Positions 21,038-32,050 of a stretch of DNA of 64,000 nucleotides are shown piece after piece. Origin of the DNA: Sarcophilus harrisii (Eukaryota > Chordata > Mammalia > Dasyuromorphia > Dasyuridae). Every line of letters starts with the position of its first letter. The stretch's first letter is position 1. The DNA lies in assembly GCF_902635505.1 (NCBI RefSeq), contig NC_045427.1:598503665-598567664 (forward strand), given 5' to 3'. A program made the position numbers and the translations under genes. The notes beneath the pieces are model-generated. The model had not been told where the DNA came from and searched no databases. It saw only the letters and a list, made by a program, of their open reading frames with translations.

Positions 21038-24000
21038 GTATGGAAATATTGGTAGGGTCACCAAGAGAATTTATAAGATTTATTTATTTTGGGAGTTCAA
21101 AATTATTTTTTAAAGAAACATCTAAAGTCTTATGGACATTCATTTCAGTTAATGTTACAATGTTCTTTGTGAATGTTTTTCCCAAATGGAGTTAACATTG
21201 AATAGAATTTTTGTAGGAAATAGAACATTTTACTTCTAGGTATTAATTTTTTCTATGAATATTCTAATATCTAGTTGGGGATTGTGAGAAGATTATGCAT
21301 GAGAAGGTACTGAGAAGGAACATTAGAGCTCAAGGGATTATGAGCCAGACAGTTTATTACTCACAGACAAAGAAATGTGTGTGGTTCACTTGCCCTTCAT
21401 TTCCATAGGCATGTATAAGTGGCTCAGGCATAATTTTGGGTTTCTGCCTTTATATCTGACTTGTGCTACTGGGAAGTTTCATTGGGAGGAGTGGGAGGGA
21501 TACTTTAAGAGCAATCAGTGGGTGATCTGGACTGTAAGCCATCTCCTCCCCAAATTAACTGAAAGGACATTGTCATTAGTAACAATTGCTAACTTTATGT
21601 ACCTGAATTAAATATAATTTGCTAAGCTGATAGTTTGTTAACCTTGCAATACTAATCCTAAATATTTTGAATAAGTCAGTTGTTGGGTACATAAGAACTT
21701 TTTGGTATTTAGGTAGGTCTGTCAAAGCCTGTCAACAATCCAACTGTTGCAGGAAGCAAGTTGGTATAAATGCAAAGAGTGCTGGAAGAAGGTTTTAAGA
21801 TTCTGCTATCCATTAATTATGTAGTTTCAGGTAAATTACTCTTTGGCAGTAGTTTTCTCATTTGTTAAATGAGAGGGTTTTTAGATATTAAATAATGTTT
21901 CAGGCAGGAATTATAAGTCAGTTTAAACACTTGATTATTTTTCTGCAGGTCTCTGTTGTGCATGGATACTTCTTTGAGAAAGATTCTGGGAAACATCCCC
22001 AAAGATATCAAGAAACTTAGGATAGAAAACTCTCATTTAACTGAGCTGCCTCATGGGACCTTTTCTAACAACAGTGCCTTGGAATTCCTTTGGCTCAACT
22101 TTAATAACATCACAGTGATTCACCCAGAAGCCCTGGAGCATCTGAGAGACTTGAGAGAGCTGAGGCTGCAAGGGAACAGGTTGTGTACAGTGCCATGGAC
22201 AGCATTCCAATCAACTCCAGCTCTAAACATCCTTGATCTCAAACACAACAGGCTCGATATTCTGCCCAAGCAAGCACTTCAGTATTTGGTTAATCTTACC
22301 TACTTAGACTTGTCCTTTAATGAACTTATGGTGGTGTCTGAGGATGTCTTCATCCAGTGGCCCATGTATCAGAAAAGCCAGAAACTCATCAGCAGGGCTG
22401 AAGGCATGTCCAACGTGGTGCTGGCTTTGCACAATAATCCATGGATGTGTGATTGCCATCTAAAGGGGCTGGTCCAGTTTTTCAAATTCATCAGGCCCCC
22501 TGTCATCCTAATGAACTCCTATCTGATGTGCCGGGGTCCTCTTTCCAAGGCAGGGCAATTTTTCTATGAAGTAAAGCTCAATAGCTGCATGAAGCCAAAG
22601 ACTTCAACCCCTAATTCTAACATTACTGTCCAAGTGGGACTAAATATCAGTCTAAGCTGCCTGGCACAGGCAAGCCCCTTACCAAACATTGTATGGAATT
22701 ATCCACTGAAGAAGTTGAAGGAATTTGATGGTAAGTTATGGTATTCTATTTTTTTTCTCAGGGGCAAGGGAAGGTTCTGTCTAATTTTATGAATATTTGA
22801 AGTAATATCAAATGTGGTAACTGCCTGATGTACAAAATAATTAGTGCTTTTGGTAACTATCTGATGGACAAGGTAATTAGTGCTTAAGTTTCAATTTAGG
22901 TACAGGAAATGATTATTTAAGATATTTACCATTATGGAATAGAGGAAGGGTTATTAAAGACATGTCAACCAGAAATCTCATTAGCCATGAGTACTTTTCA
23001 CTGTAGGATTGGGATAGACAGTTTTCTCAGGAGGATAGTTAAGGTAATAAAGCAAAGGAAAGTTTAAAAAATAATGACACAACTTATTCCTGACTCCCCC
23101 TTCCCTCCCTCCATCTTCTGTGACTAGTTATACAGAGTGGAAGAATATTGTCAAATGTAAAATGCTAGTTTTGTGGCTTAGTCACTATTACAAAATGAAA
23201 ACCTTTTCCCCCTAGCTTTGTTTGGAGCATTTGCAGAAAATCAGCTTAAGCTAAAGCATGACATGATTTTCCATCTTTGATTGAAAAGCCAGGAGATGGG
23301 GGAATCTGACTGCTGGGAAGCAAAAACTAAAACAGAAGAGCAAAATGTAAAGACCACCTGTGGTACAGGGTGGGTTGGCTGTTGTCTTTTGTTCTTGAAG
23401 AGGATCAAAATGACATCAGTATGTTAAAGGGAAGTTACAGTGTGTCCCGCTGTGGCTGATCAGATCAATGTGAGTTTGGAATGTTCTCCACTAGAGGTCG
23501 GGCGCAAATAGTCTGTGAACATTTGGGGTAGAATCTCTACATGAGCATGTCTCATGTTTCTTTTGATCTGCTTCAATTTTGCTTTGCTCATGGAGCACAG
23601 AACCTTTTTTGATGTAGATATGCCATGCTGGGCAGTCCTTTGCCAGTGTCTCCCATGTCATGCAATTAATTCCAAACTACAGCATCCTACACTGAAGCAT
23701 TACTTATCTGCTCCACAGAAGGTAAATAGAATTAATACAAAATTTGCCTGCTTTGAGCTGATTCACAGACCAGTAATACAACTGTTGATCTTTACACTCA
23801 AAAACTAGTTTCAATGATATAGAAAGAGGATTTAATTTAAAATGCTCATAGAGGTGTATTGGGAGCTAAGACTGAATTAGGATGTAGAGGACAAAGTGCT
23901 GGATAGGGAATCAAGAAAATTTATGTTCAAATTCTCCTAGATATATACTAGTTCAAATGTTTTGATTACCACAGACAAATGATTTAATCTCTCTGAGCCA

Positions 24001-26601
24001 TTTCTAAAATGATGTTAACAGTAGTAACTATCTCGCAAAATTATTATGAGAATCAAATGAGATTTAATTACATACACATATAACTTTACATATAAATGTG
24101 CCTTTTCCTTCTCTCATTTTTTTTCTTTTCCTCCTTATCCTTCTCCTCTCTCATTTTTTCTCATATAATTTTTGCAAAGTTTCAGGCTATATTTTATTGT
24201 CATCAGTGCTATTGAATTGATGTACAAAAATATCTATTAGGACATACATGTAAATATATTAAATATACCCATATAGGTTTATGTACACATATAAAAACAC
24301 ACAAGATTGATTTTACATGACACATACATATCAAGTACAGGTAAAGTCACACACAGAAAACAACAGGTTTCATGCAATGACAGAGCTATTTTCTTCTAGT
24401 CTTCATGGGCTCCTTCCCAGAGCATTCTAGCCTTTGTTGTTGGTTGGAAAGATCTATGCATGTAATTTTTCATGCCAACACACCTAGTGGCTGAAGAAAC
24501 TGTATAACTTTAGCCTGTTGGTATATGGTACCCAGAACATCTGAGTGAAATCTGCAGAATTCAGTCAGTCTTCCATATTTGGTCTGCATAATGCCAGATA
24601 TCTGCATGGTTGAAAACATAATGACACTTGATTTTTCTCAGTTTGTATCCTCATGTTAGCAGGAAGAGCCTTATCCCAGGATTACATGTCAATTAATCAA
24701 CTAATAACTTTGTTTATAATCTATAGAAAAAAGAGACAGATTAGTTCTTAATTTTGAAGCTTAAATGAGATAATGGATATAAAGCATTTTTCAACTTTAA
24801 ATACAATAAAAATATCAGTTATTATTGTTGTTATTAGCCTACATTTTCCAGGCATTCAATTTGGTGATAACTTCATTCTCCTGATCCTTATATAGTAATC
24901 TTGCTGAGCTCAGGAGTACAATATTACCAGAGTAATATTGATAGAGCCATATAGAGTCTCTCTGGGGGGAAGATATGCACACACTAAAAAAGTTTAATCT
25001 GCATTAGCAACATTTTCTTAAATCTAGACAATTTAAAAAACTCTAATATATGAAATGCTGATTTGTATATGATTTTGGAGCTGTAAATGCTCATACTGAA
25101 AATTTAGAAATGGAGCTCAGGAGAATGTGGATAGAGCTGGTTCCATCATACTCTTGTTTTCAAGAAGTTACATTCCATAGGAGGAAACAACATACATTCA
25201 TATAGGTATCAATAAAATATATACAACATAAATGAAAGGTAATTTTGGGGTGGGGAAGGTGTTGGTAGTCAGTTGGTTACATCCGAAAAGGCTTCATGGA
25301 GTAGAAAGTGGTATCACCTGAGTTTAGAAGGAGAATAATTATTTTAATTATTCAGATAAGGAAGAAGGAAGATGGACTATCTACAATACAGGAATTATGA
25401 CTTCTTTGGAAAAACCTGGTTAAATATGTTTGTATCTTCAGGCTTTTGAAATATTTATAGGAATCAGGTGTAGTTCTTTAGTTAGTATAGGCAATACCTA
25501 TGCTGTTCTTAATCTCTAGAAAAGTAATATCCAACTGGCCATCCAATTGGCCAATATCCAACCAAAAACATGGTGCTTAAAAAAAAGTATCATATCAACT
25601 TGACATCTGGGGGAAGGAGGGAAAAAGTTGGAACAAAAGGTTTTGCAATTGTCAATGCTGAAATGCATATACCCATGCATATATCTTGTAAATAAAAAGC
25701 TATAATAAAAAATAAAATAAAAAATAGCACCATATCTCATAACCCACTACAATTGACTGTAATTATAAGGATAAGTTGTCTTTGGGGGCAGTGTCAACAT
25801 CAATGCACCCAGCAACAAAGTTTAATTATTTATTTTTAATCCCCAGTGTCTACCTCTCCTATTGGGGAAGACTCCATTCATTCTGAGCTGGTGATACCTT
25901 CAGCCCATCTGACAGATAGTGGCAACTATACCTGTGTCGCCAGCAACTCCATGGGCAGCAGCTCTGCCCCCATCTCCCTTCAGGTTCAGCCTGTGCCCTC
26001 TTCCTCCTCCTCCTTGACTTCCTCGGGAGAGCACTCCTACATTTACGTGAGGATCACCAAGCAAACTGTTTATGGAATCGTGCTCGAGTGGTACGCTGCC
26101 ACAGACAACCCTTCAGAGACCTGGTTCACACTCTACTTTGGAATATATGAAGCTGTCAAGAAAGAAACTGTCTCTATTGGCCCCGGGATCAACACCTACT
26201 GGGTGAATGACCTGCTTCCAGCCACAAAATACGAGGCATGTATCAGCCTACAGAGCCAGCCACCCCGCAAGGACCAGTGCATTGTCTTTGTGACGGGCAA
26301 TGACATCAGTGAGCTGTACAAGAGGGAGAAAGTCATCCATATTATTGTTGTGCTTTGTGCCTTGGCCCTGGCAGTGCCTGTAGGCATGTACGTCTGTGCC
26401 TCAGAGGCCCATCTTGGTTGCTTGGGTCACTGTCTGGACAATTGTCCTCCTAGGAGAAATGGATCAAGATGCCCCAGCACTGTCATTGAGAGCAGGGAGA
26501 CCATGTTCAACAACCTGACAACTGGCATTGAGGAGGGTCTCTGTCTTGGGGAGATCAGAGAGGATCAGAGCCAACAAATCCCCGACAGAGAGTCAAAATA
26601 G
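20928..26601 (+). CDS. LRIT2: LRIT2, leucine-rich repeat/Ig/transmembrane protein 2 (complete, gene span)
   Basis: Exons 20928-21037, 21949-22730 and 25847-26601 join to 1647 nt, or 548 residues (human LRIT2 is about 550). Order: signal peptide (about residues 1-20, FFFLVLIFLEG), LRRNT cysteines (CNPECIC), about five LRRs, LRRCT (NPWMCDC), Ig split by the last intron (LSCLAQASP then DSGNYTCVASNS), FN3 (GIVLEWYA, ATKYEACIS), one membrane helix (IIVVLCALALAVPVGMYVCA) and a short tail with several juxtamembrane cysteines. The start is ATG 20928. A TTG-led extension upstream was rejected because it adds no signal peptide residues. Its biochemical role is poorly known; retinal expression and an eye role come from family knowledge. 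CDHR1 lies downstream on the other strand. Confidence 0.95.
21038..21948. other. LRIT2 intron 1
   Basis: A 911-bp AT-rich intron. I see no clear repeat apart from a weak MIR-like piece near 21780-21900, and no alternative exon. Confidence 0.8.
21949..22730 (+). CDS. LRIT2: LRIT2 exon 2 (LRRs, LRRCT, first half of Ig)
   Basis: The acceptor tttttctgcag ends at 21948 and the donor GTAAGT starts at 22731. The first base completes Arg37. A single exon carries LRRs, LRRCT and the first Ig half. LRIT1 splits the same segment with an intron just before LRRCT. Potential N-glycosylation sites are visible (NNSA, NNIT, NLTY, NITV, NISL). Confidence 0.94.
23378..23690 (+). repeat. Marsupial interspersed repeat (unnamed)
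   Basis: Starts 'gttgtcttttgttcttgaag', then 'aggatcaaaatgacatcag'. I recognise it as a recurrent marsupial repeat; the class is unknown to me. Confidence 0.45.
25590..25735 (+). repeat. LINE 3' end (short)
   Basis: 'catctgggggaaggaggga', 'aaaaggttttgcaattgtca', 'cccatgcatatatcttgtaa' and an A-rich tail form the 3' terminus of a marsupial LINE. It ends about 110 bp before the LRIT2 exon 3 acceptor. Confidence 0.7.
25847..26601 (+). CDS. LRIT2: LRIT2 exon 3 (Ig end, FN3, TM, tail)
   Basis: The acceptor tttttaatccccag ends at 25846 and the stop TAG is at 26599-26601. The exon has the second Ig cysteine (DSGNYTCVAS), a serine-rich linker, FN3, the transmembrane helix and a cytoplasmic tail ending PDRESK. 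Phase 1 entry matches the end of exon 2. Confidence 0.94.
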
Positions 26602-27050
26602 CATTCACCTTTTTCAGGTGGATTCATTTTAAGGCAGGTTGACTTGGATCCTCTTAGTTAAATCACCAGAACTGGGGAAGGGAAAGTCATATTCCTATGA
26701 ACTTCATGTTTCCCCTTTGGCTTAGGAATTTTGCTGAACCAGTAGAAGGTGAGCATGGCTCACCTAACTATAAGCTCAAAATTCTGAAGAACATTATTGA
26801 TAAAGGAAGGGCTCTGATATCTCATCCACCACACAGACTGTAACCCATCCATGCCTTCTCACACTTAATGATTCTTCCTCATCAATTCTTGGTCCCCCAT
26901 AGATTGGGGTCTATTCACTGTAGGTTTTTAGTGGGTCCCATTCTCCTCTTGACTGGTCCAGTGGGAAGCACATCTATGTCTATGATACAAGTGACCCAGG
27001 TGCCAGTCCCTAATGAGTGAGGAAATACCCAATGCCCTCAAGGCATAGCC

Positions 27051-27253
27051 CAGTGGTTCTCAAAGTCTGGTCCAGAGCATCTTGAGGAATCTCTGAAATC
27101 CTTTCAGAGAGTCTACAAATTCATAATTGGTTTTTATTTTTAATGTGATCAATATCTATAACTATAACCCACATAAACAAAACCTCTTTGGACAGATCCT
27201 CAATCATTTTTAATAGGATAAAGATATTGAGAACAAAAGTTTGAGGACCATTG
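27051..27253 (+). mobile_element. hAT-Charlie-type miniature transposon
   Basis: The left end CAGTGGTTCTCAAA pairs with the right end TTTGAGGACCATTG (12 of 14 inverted matches). Internal blocks such as 'ataacccacataaacaaaa' and 'cctctttgga' match Charlie-type elements from memory. The sequence catagcc occurs on both flanks (27044-27050, 27257-27263). It is 203 bp and noncoding. Confidence 0.8.
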
Positions 27254-27554
27254 GCCCATAGCCTATTTAGAGATCTATAGAGATACCTGTAGTCATTGTA
27301 CCAGAGCTTCCCCTGTAGTGAGTCTGTTACAAAGAATTCTTCAAAGTATATGATAGAAACCAACTGATGAGTTACATGTTGGAGGTGGGGGAGAGGAGGG
27401 AGGTGGCTTCTTCATTGTGCTCTTGTGAAATGCAACCATAATGCCATTTTATAAATAATCTTGACCATTTTGTAAGCATTGTGATTCCCTCATTTCTAAG
27501 AGAATTGTGAATATTTACAATTCCTTGGGAAGGCAATATTGTGATGGATTGTAA

Positions 27555-27960
27555 AAGTTACTAAACTTTTTATGCCTTTGACCTCTTAATAGGTATATGT
27601 CCTAAGGATGCCAATGAAAGGAAAAATCAACACTTATTTGTACGAAAATACTATTAATAGCATTATTTAAGATATATACATTTGTTTTTTAAAAGCAGAA
27701 AAAAGCCATAGCCATAATGATTAGTGATTTGCTGTAAAAATTGAGGCATATGAGCATGAAGGAATTTTGTTACATCATATTTATTGAGTGACCATTTTAA
27801 TTGACAGTGTGAAGAATGAGAAATGTAAAGATACTCATATTAAGTGATATAGAATAAAGAAAGCACAATCAGAACAACCACACATATATTACAATTACAC
27901 AAAACCAATAATAGAAAGAGTACCAAAAACCTAAGAAAAAAGTTCAAAAAGGGACATTCA
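27555..27960 (+). repeat. Marsupial LINE 3' region, degraded
   Basis: The ordered blocks 'aaactttttatgcctttgac', 'ggaattttgttacatcatat' and 'agcacaatcagaacaacca' parallel the copies at 34075-34560 and 47215-47800. Confidence 0.5.
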
Positions 27961-28239
27961 AGTAAACAAGATGGTATTATTTTGTTAAAGCAAATGTATA
28001 CATGTCAAGGTTGTAAATATTTTGGAGCTACATTTTTTTTTTTTTACATGATCACCTCTTATCTTGTTTATCCTAATGTTTCTGTTGATGCTCACCAAAT
28101 TTAGTATTAAAAATTAAAATGGTGATTGAAGGAAATAGAAGATGGTGGCAATAATTATGGAATTCAGGCACACCTGTTCTTGAGAAGCAATAATGACTAT
28201 GGATAAGATAAAGAAATTTTATTTTTGTCATGGGTTTAG

Positions 28240-28440
28240 GCTTTGATGTAAGAAGAAACTTTCTTCTAATTAGATCCATTTCATAGTGGGTAGACTGTCT
28301 TAGGAGGAAAAGGATTCCCTTTTAGTGAAGGTTTTTGAATAAAGGCTAGATAATTGCTTATTGGGGATGTTGTGGAAAGGATTCTTGTTCAGATATGGGG
28401 GGGACATGTGGCATCTGAGGACCTTCAAAAGTCTGAACAT
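28240..28440 (+). repeat. CR1/L3-like LINE tail fragment
   Basis: 'ggctagataattgcttattg', 'gggatgttgtggaaaggatt' and 'cttgttcagatatgggg' match the tail of the 2525-2945 family. Confidence 0.55.
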
Positions 28441-28889
28441 TCCATGAGTATTCTATTCAATTCTTGTTCTTCATTTATGAAATTGTTCTAAAGATAGACT
28501 TAAAAGTCTTAAATTTAACCTATATTTATGTGAATATGGACATATATATTTCTGTACACATACACAGAATAAATATACATATAGACATGAAATGCCATTT
28601 TCTTACAGAATAGTTACATATAGAGATAGTCATGTACTATACACAGGTGAACTGGTGAGTTAAACACATTCATATATAAGACACCCAATGATGAGATATA
28701 TGTAAATATATATTCCTAGACTGCACATATCTACAGTTCTTACTTTTTCAAGAAACATTTCCTTATGATGAATTCAATAAAGATTATATAAAATGGTTTG
28801 TATTTGTATATGTATTGATTTTTTTGCCTTTTAAGAAGAAAATACGACAGTGAAAAATGCCTTTATTGTTCATGAATGTTCAAAAACTA

Positions 28890-28931
<42 letters not shown>

Positions 28932-28942
28932 ATGTGTGTGTA
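28890..28942. repeat. (TA)n(TG)n microsatellite
   Basis: A short TATATA run passes into a (GT)n tract of about 20 units with a few interruptions. Confidence 0.9.
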
Positions 28943-28964
28943 GGATTTTCACTTGGAAGGTACC

Positions 28965-29145
28965 ATGGAGATCATATGGTCTAACTTCCTCAGTTCGCAT
29001 TTTTCTTTTGAAACTCAAAGAGGTAGAGAGGTTTGTTTATGCTTACACATGTAGTAAGTAAATAACAGAGCCAGAATTTAAATCCAGATCTTTTGACTCC
29101 AAGTATAGTGCTTGTTCTGTTATACCATTCTGCTCCACAATGCAC
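28965..29145 (-). repeat. MIR/core-SINE, reversed
   Basis: 'ggagatcatatggtctaact', 'aactcaaagaggtagagag' and 'agccagaatttaaatccaga' form the reversed core-SINE order. Confidence 0.7.
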
Positions 29146-29192
29146 AGTCACATGTGTACATAGTTAACTCTGTCTACACAAGATTACATAGA

Positions 29193-29795
29193 TGCCCCTC
29201 TCCTCCCTTCCCCTCCTCTCCCTTCCTCTTCCCTTCCTTCCTTCTCTTTCCCCCTTTCTTCCCTCTCCCTTCCCCCATCCTCTCCCTTTTCCTTCCTCCT
29301 CCTTTCACTCCCCTTCCCCACTTTCCTTTTTTCCTCTTCCCCTTCTCCTCCCCTTCCTCTTCCTTCTTTTCCCTTCCCTCCCTTCTCCTTTCCTTCTCTC
29401 TTCTCCCCTTTTCTCCCTTCCTCTTCTCTCTCTTTGCCTCCCTTGCTTCTCTTTCCCCTTTCTTCTTCCTCTCCCCCTTCCCTTCCCTTTCCTCCCTGTC
29501 CCTCCCTCCCTTTCCTTTTTTTCCCTTCTCCTCTCTTCTCCTCTCCTCTCCTCCTCCTCTCCTCTCCTCTCCTCTCCTCTCCTCCTCCTCTCCTCTCCTC
29601 TCCTCCTCTCCTCTCCTCCCCTCCTCCTCCTCTCCTCTCCTCTCCTCTCCTCTCCTCTCGTCTCCTCTCCTCTCCTCTCCTCTCCTCCTCCTCCCTCTCC
29701 TCTCCTCTCCTCTCCTCTCGTCTCTTCTCCTCTCCTCTCCTCTCCTCCTCTCCTCTCCTCCCCTCCTCCTCCTCTCCTCTCCTCCTCCAGCTGAC
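29193..29795. repeat. Large imperfect CT-rich satellite
   Basis: About 600 bp of pyrimidine with CCTTCC, CTCCTT and (CTCCT)n variants, including higher-order blocks such as two near-copies around 29623-29700 and 29700-29775. All open frames over it on both strands are compositional artefacts. Confidence 0.9.
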
Positions 29796-30268
29796 CCTCC
29801 TCCAGAAGTCAGGGGTGGGGTACAAGCCCCATGCTCCCTTGAGTGATTGGGAGCACCAAAGACTGAAAGGTTTTTGCACGTTAGGCCTCTCAAGTATCCC
29901 CTTCACTAGGCTTAGGGTGTGATGCTGAGGCTGGCACGGGACACAGGTCATGTGTGTGCTGTTCAGGCCAACTTGCTTCCTTCTGTGTCTGGGCCCTGAC
30001 TGGCTACATTCCCTTTCATCACCCTCGTCAGGCAGTTCATCCTCATTTAAAAAGCAGTTGGGAGCATCTTCCCTGTTCTCCATGGATCAAACAGTGTTAC
30101 TTTCAAGGGAAAGCACATTTGCTTACTTTGCTTTTCAGAACTAAGTTTTGATAGAGATTGCTTTTTTTCTAGTAGAGCTTTAAAAATAGTTTTCCAAAAG
30201 CCAGAAGTCCTGTGTTGGCAACTACATTCTAGTTTGGCTTCTTTGTGGCAGATCCCAGGCAAGGGTCA

Positions 30269-30362
30269 TCCTCTCTCATCAAGGACACGGACGTCTTCTG
30301 TTTTGGATTCAGCAGTCCTCTCTCATCAAGGACACGGACGTCTTCTGTTTTGGATTCAGCAG
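30269..30362. repeat. Perfect 47-bp tandem duplication
   Basis: 30269-30315 and 30316-30362 are identical 47-mers starting tcctctctcatcaaggacac and ending gattcagcag. It sits 70 bp before the pure CTCCT array. Confidence 0.92.
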
Positions 30363-30432
30363 ATGAGATCCTCTTATCTGCACTTTAAAAAAGAGCAACC
30401 TCAGCTGAGAACTGTTTTTCTTCTTTAAAAAT

Positions 30433-30772
30433 CCTCTCCTCTCCTCTCCTCTCCTCTCCTCTCCTCTCCTCTCCTCTCCTCTCCTCTCCTCTCCTCTCCT
30501 CTCCTCTCCTCTCCTCTCCTCTCCTCTCCTCTCCTCTCCTCTCCTCTCCTCTCCTCTCCTCTCCTCTCCTCTCCTCTCCTCTCCTCTCCTCTCCTCTCCT
30601 CTCCTCTCCTCTCCTCTCCTCTCCTCTCCTCTCCTCTCCTCTCCTCTCCTCTCCTCTCCTCTCCTCTCCTCTCCTCTCCTCTCCTCTCCTCTCCTCTCCT
30701 CTCCTCTCCTCTCCTCTCCTCTCCTCTCCTCTCCTCTCCTCTCCTCTCCTCTCCTCTCCTCTCCTCTCCTCT
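30433..30772. repeat. Pure (CTCCT)n pentanucleotide array
   Basis: About 340 bp, roughly 68 units, with no interruption that I can see. It ends in a run of T. The reverse strand gives the GEERR-type frames that are not genes. Confidence 0.95.
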
Positions 30773-30929
30773 CTTTTTTCTTCTTCTTGAAGCCACAGTG
30801 AGAGTTATTGGGTAAAGTGGACATCAAAGGGGAAGATGAGCAACTCTGAGAAGAATTCGGCAAACCATCACATGAGAGATGCTAATTCTCCTAATTAAAG
30901 GACTGACAAAAGATCTGCATGATGTCTTC

Positions 30930-31225
30930 AATACAGTAGTAGTTGAATCACTGTTGATTTCTATAACTATTTTTGAACATCTTCCTATGTGATTAATATG
31001 AACTTATTGATTTCTTTAATTACATATTTATATTTAAGAGTATATGTTGTGCTTTTGACTTTGCTTCTTTACTTAGCATTTCTGAATGTGTCTCCCTATA
31101 TTTCTTTGAAATTCTTTGCATTTGTTACTTCTTATGGCACGATAATATTCCATAATAGCCCAGAGGTGATAATTTATTTAATCATTCTGGAACCTTTAAG
31201 AAAGTTACTTTCCATGACATCCATG
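30930..31225 (-). repeat. Marsupial LINE fragment, reversed
   Basis: 'gtgtctccctatatttcttt', 'ggcacgataatattccataa' and 'aatttatttaatcattctgg' are the reversed counterpart of the 'ggaacattattatactgtaa' blocks seen in the forward copy near 34340. Confidence 0.55.
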
Positions 31226-31459
31226 AATCCTCTTTGTTTTGATCTATCAATTAACATTCATTCTTAAATGTTAAGGACCATGCCTAGGTGAAGGAGCAGG
31301 TCAGTTCTCTGGGAGCCTCCATAGCTGTGGATCATAACATCTGAAGGAGTTGCAAAACAGCCTTTACTGACACAGGTGTTGCTTGTGGACTGGGAAAATA
31401 AATTGGAGGCAGAGGGAAGAGGAGAGAGGTCAGACAATGCCTCTCAGTCTCCTTGAATC

Positions 31460-31525
31460 CTCCTCCTCCTCCTCCTCCTCCTCCTCCTCCTCCTCCTCCT
31501 CCTCCTCCTCCTCCTCCTCCTCCTC
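31460..31525. repeat. (CTC)n trinucleotide array
   Basis: 22 uninterrupted CTC/CCT triplets. The minus-strand poly-glycine frame is an artefact. Confidence 0.93.
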
Positions 31526-31904
31526 TCACATGAAGAGATCCATTCTACAAGTCTGAGTTAGATTTCCAGCAGCCACTGGCAGGTGGCTCCCATACCACAA
31601 CACTTAAATATTGTGAACCAAGTGTTTGTGAGGAGTCCGTGACTGCTGTAGCTAGTGTGGATAATGCAGTTCTCAGATTCTCTGAGATGGGGGAAAAAGT
31701 AAAGTCTACCTGGATCCTTTATGTCTTGTGAAAATCTTTGATGCAAAAGTTACAAAATAAAGATAAATGCTGGACTGAGAGGTGGGGGACCTGGGTTTAA
31801 ATTTCAGTTCCATATTAGCTTTTTAATTTTTATTCTCTGGAGTTTTGTATCCTTATTTGTAAAATTCTGAATGAGGAACGTGTATGTGTATGTTAGAATG
31901 GTTT

Positions 31905-32050
31905 TATATATGTAATATATTATATATAAAATATATAATAATATTATTAATTAACATATTAATTATATATGTATCATAATAATATATAACAAAACATAAT
32001 ATGTAATATATAGTAATATATAATTATATATAATAATAATATACATATTA
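31905..32050. repeat. AT-rich low-complexity tract
   Basis: About 145 bp of TATAATATA-type sequence with almost no G or C. Confidence 0.85.

Larger units (their letters stand above)
22731..25846. other. LRIT2 intron 2
   Basis: A 3.1-kb intron inside the Ig domain. It contains a marsupial repeat at about 23378-23690 ('tgttcttgaagaggatcaaa', 'atgacatcag'), a core-SINE fragment (23885-24090) and a LINE 3' end with aataaaaagct (25590-25735). The rest shows nothing recognisable. Confidence 0.8.

Noticed and set aside
29112-30083. Frames up to 299 codons on both strands over the CT-rich satellite
   Set aside because: Simple-sequence artefact with no domain, no splice logic and frames open on both strands.
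30309-30863. 184-codon minus-strand frame of repeated GEERR
   Set aside because: Direct read of the CTCCT pentamer, not a protein gene.
31332-31529. Poly-glycine frame on the minus strand
   Set aside because: Caused by the CTC triplet array.
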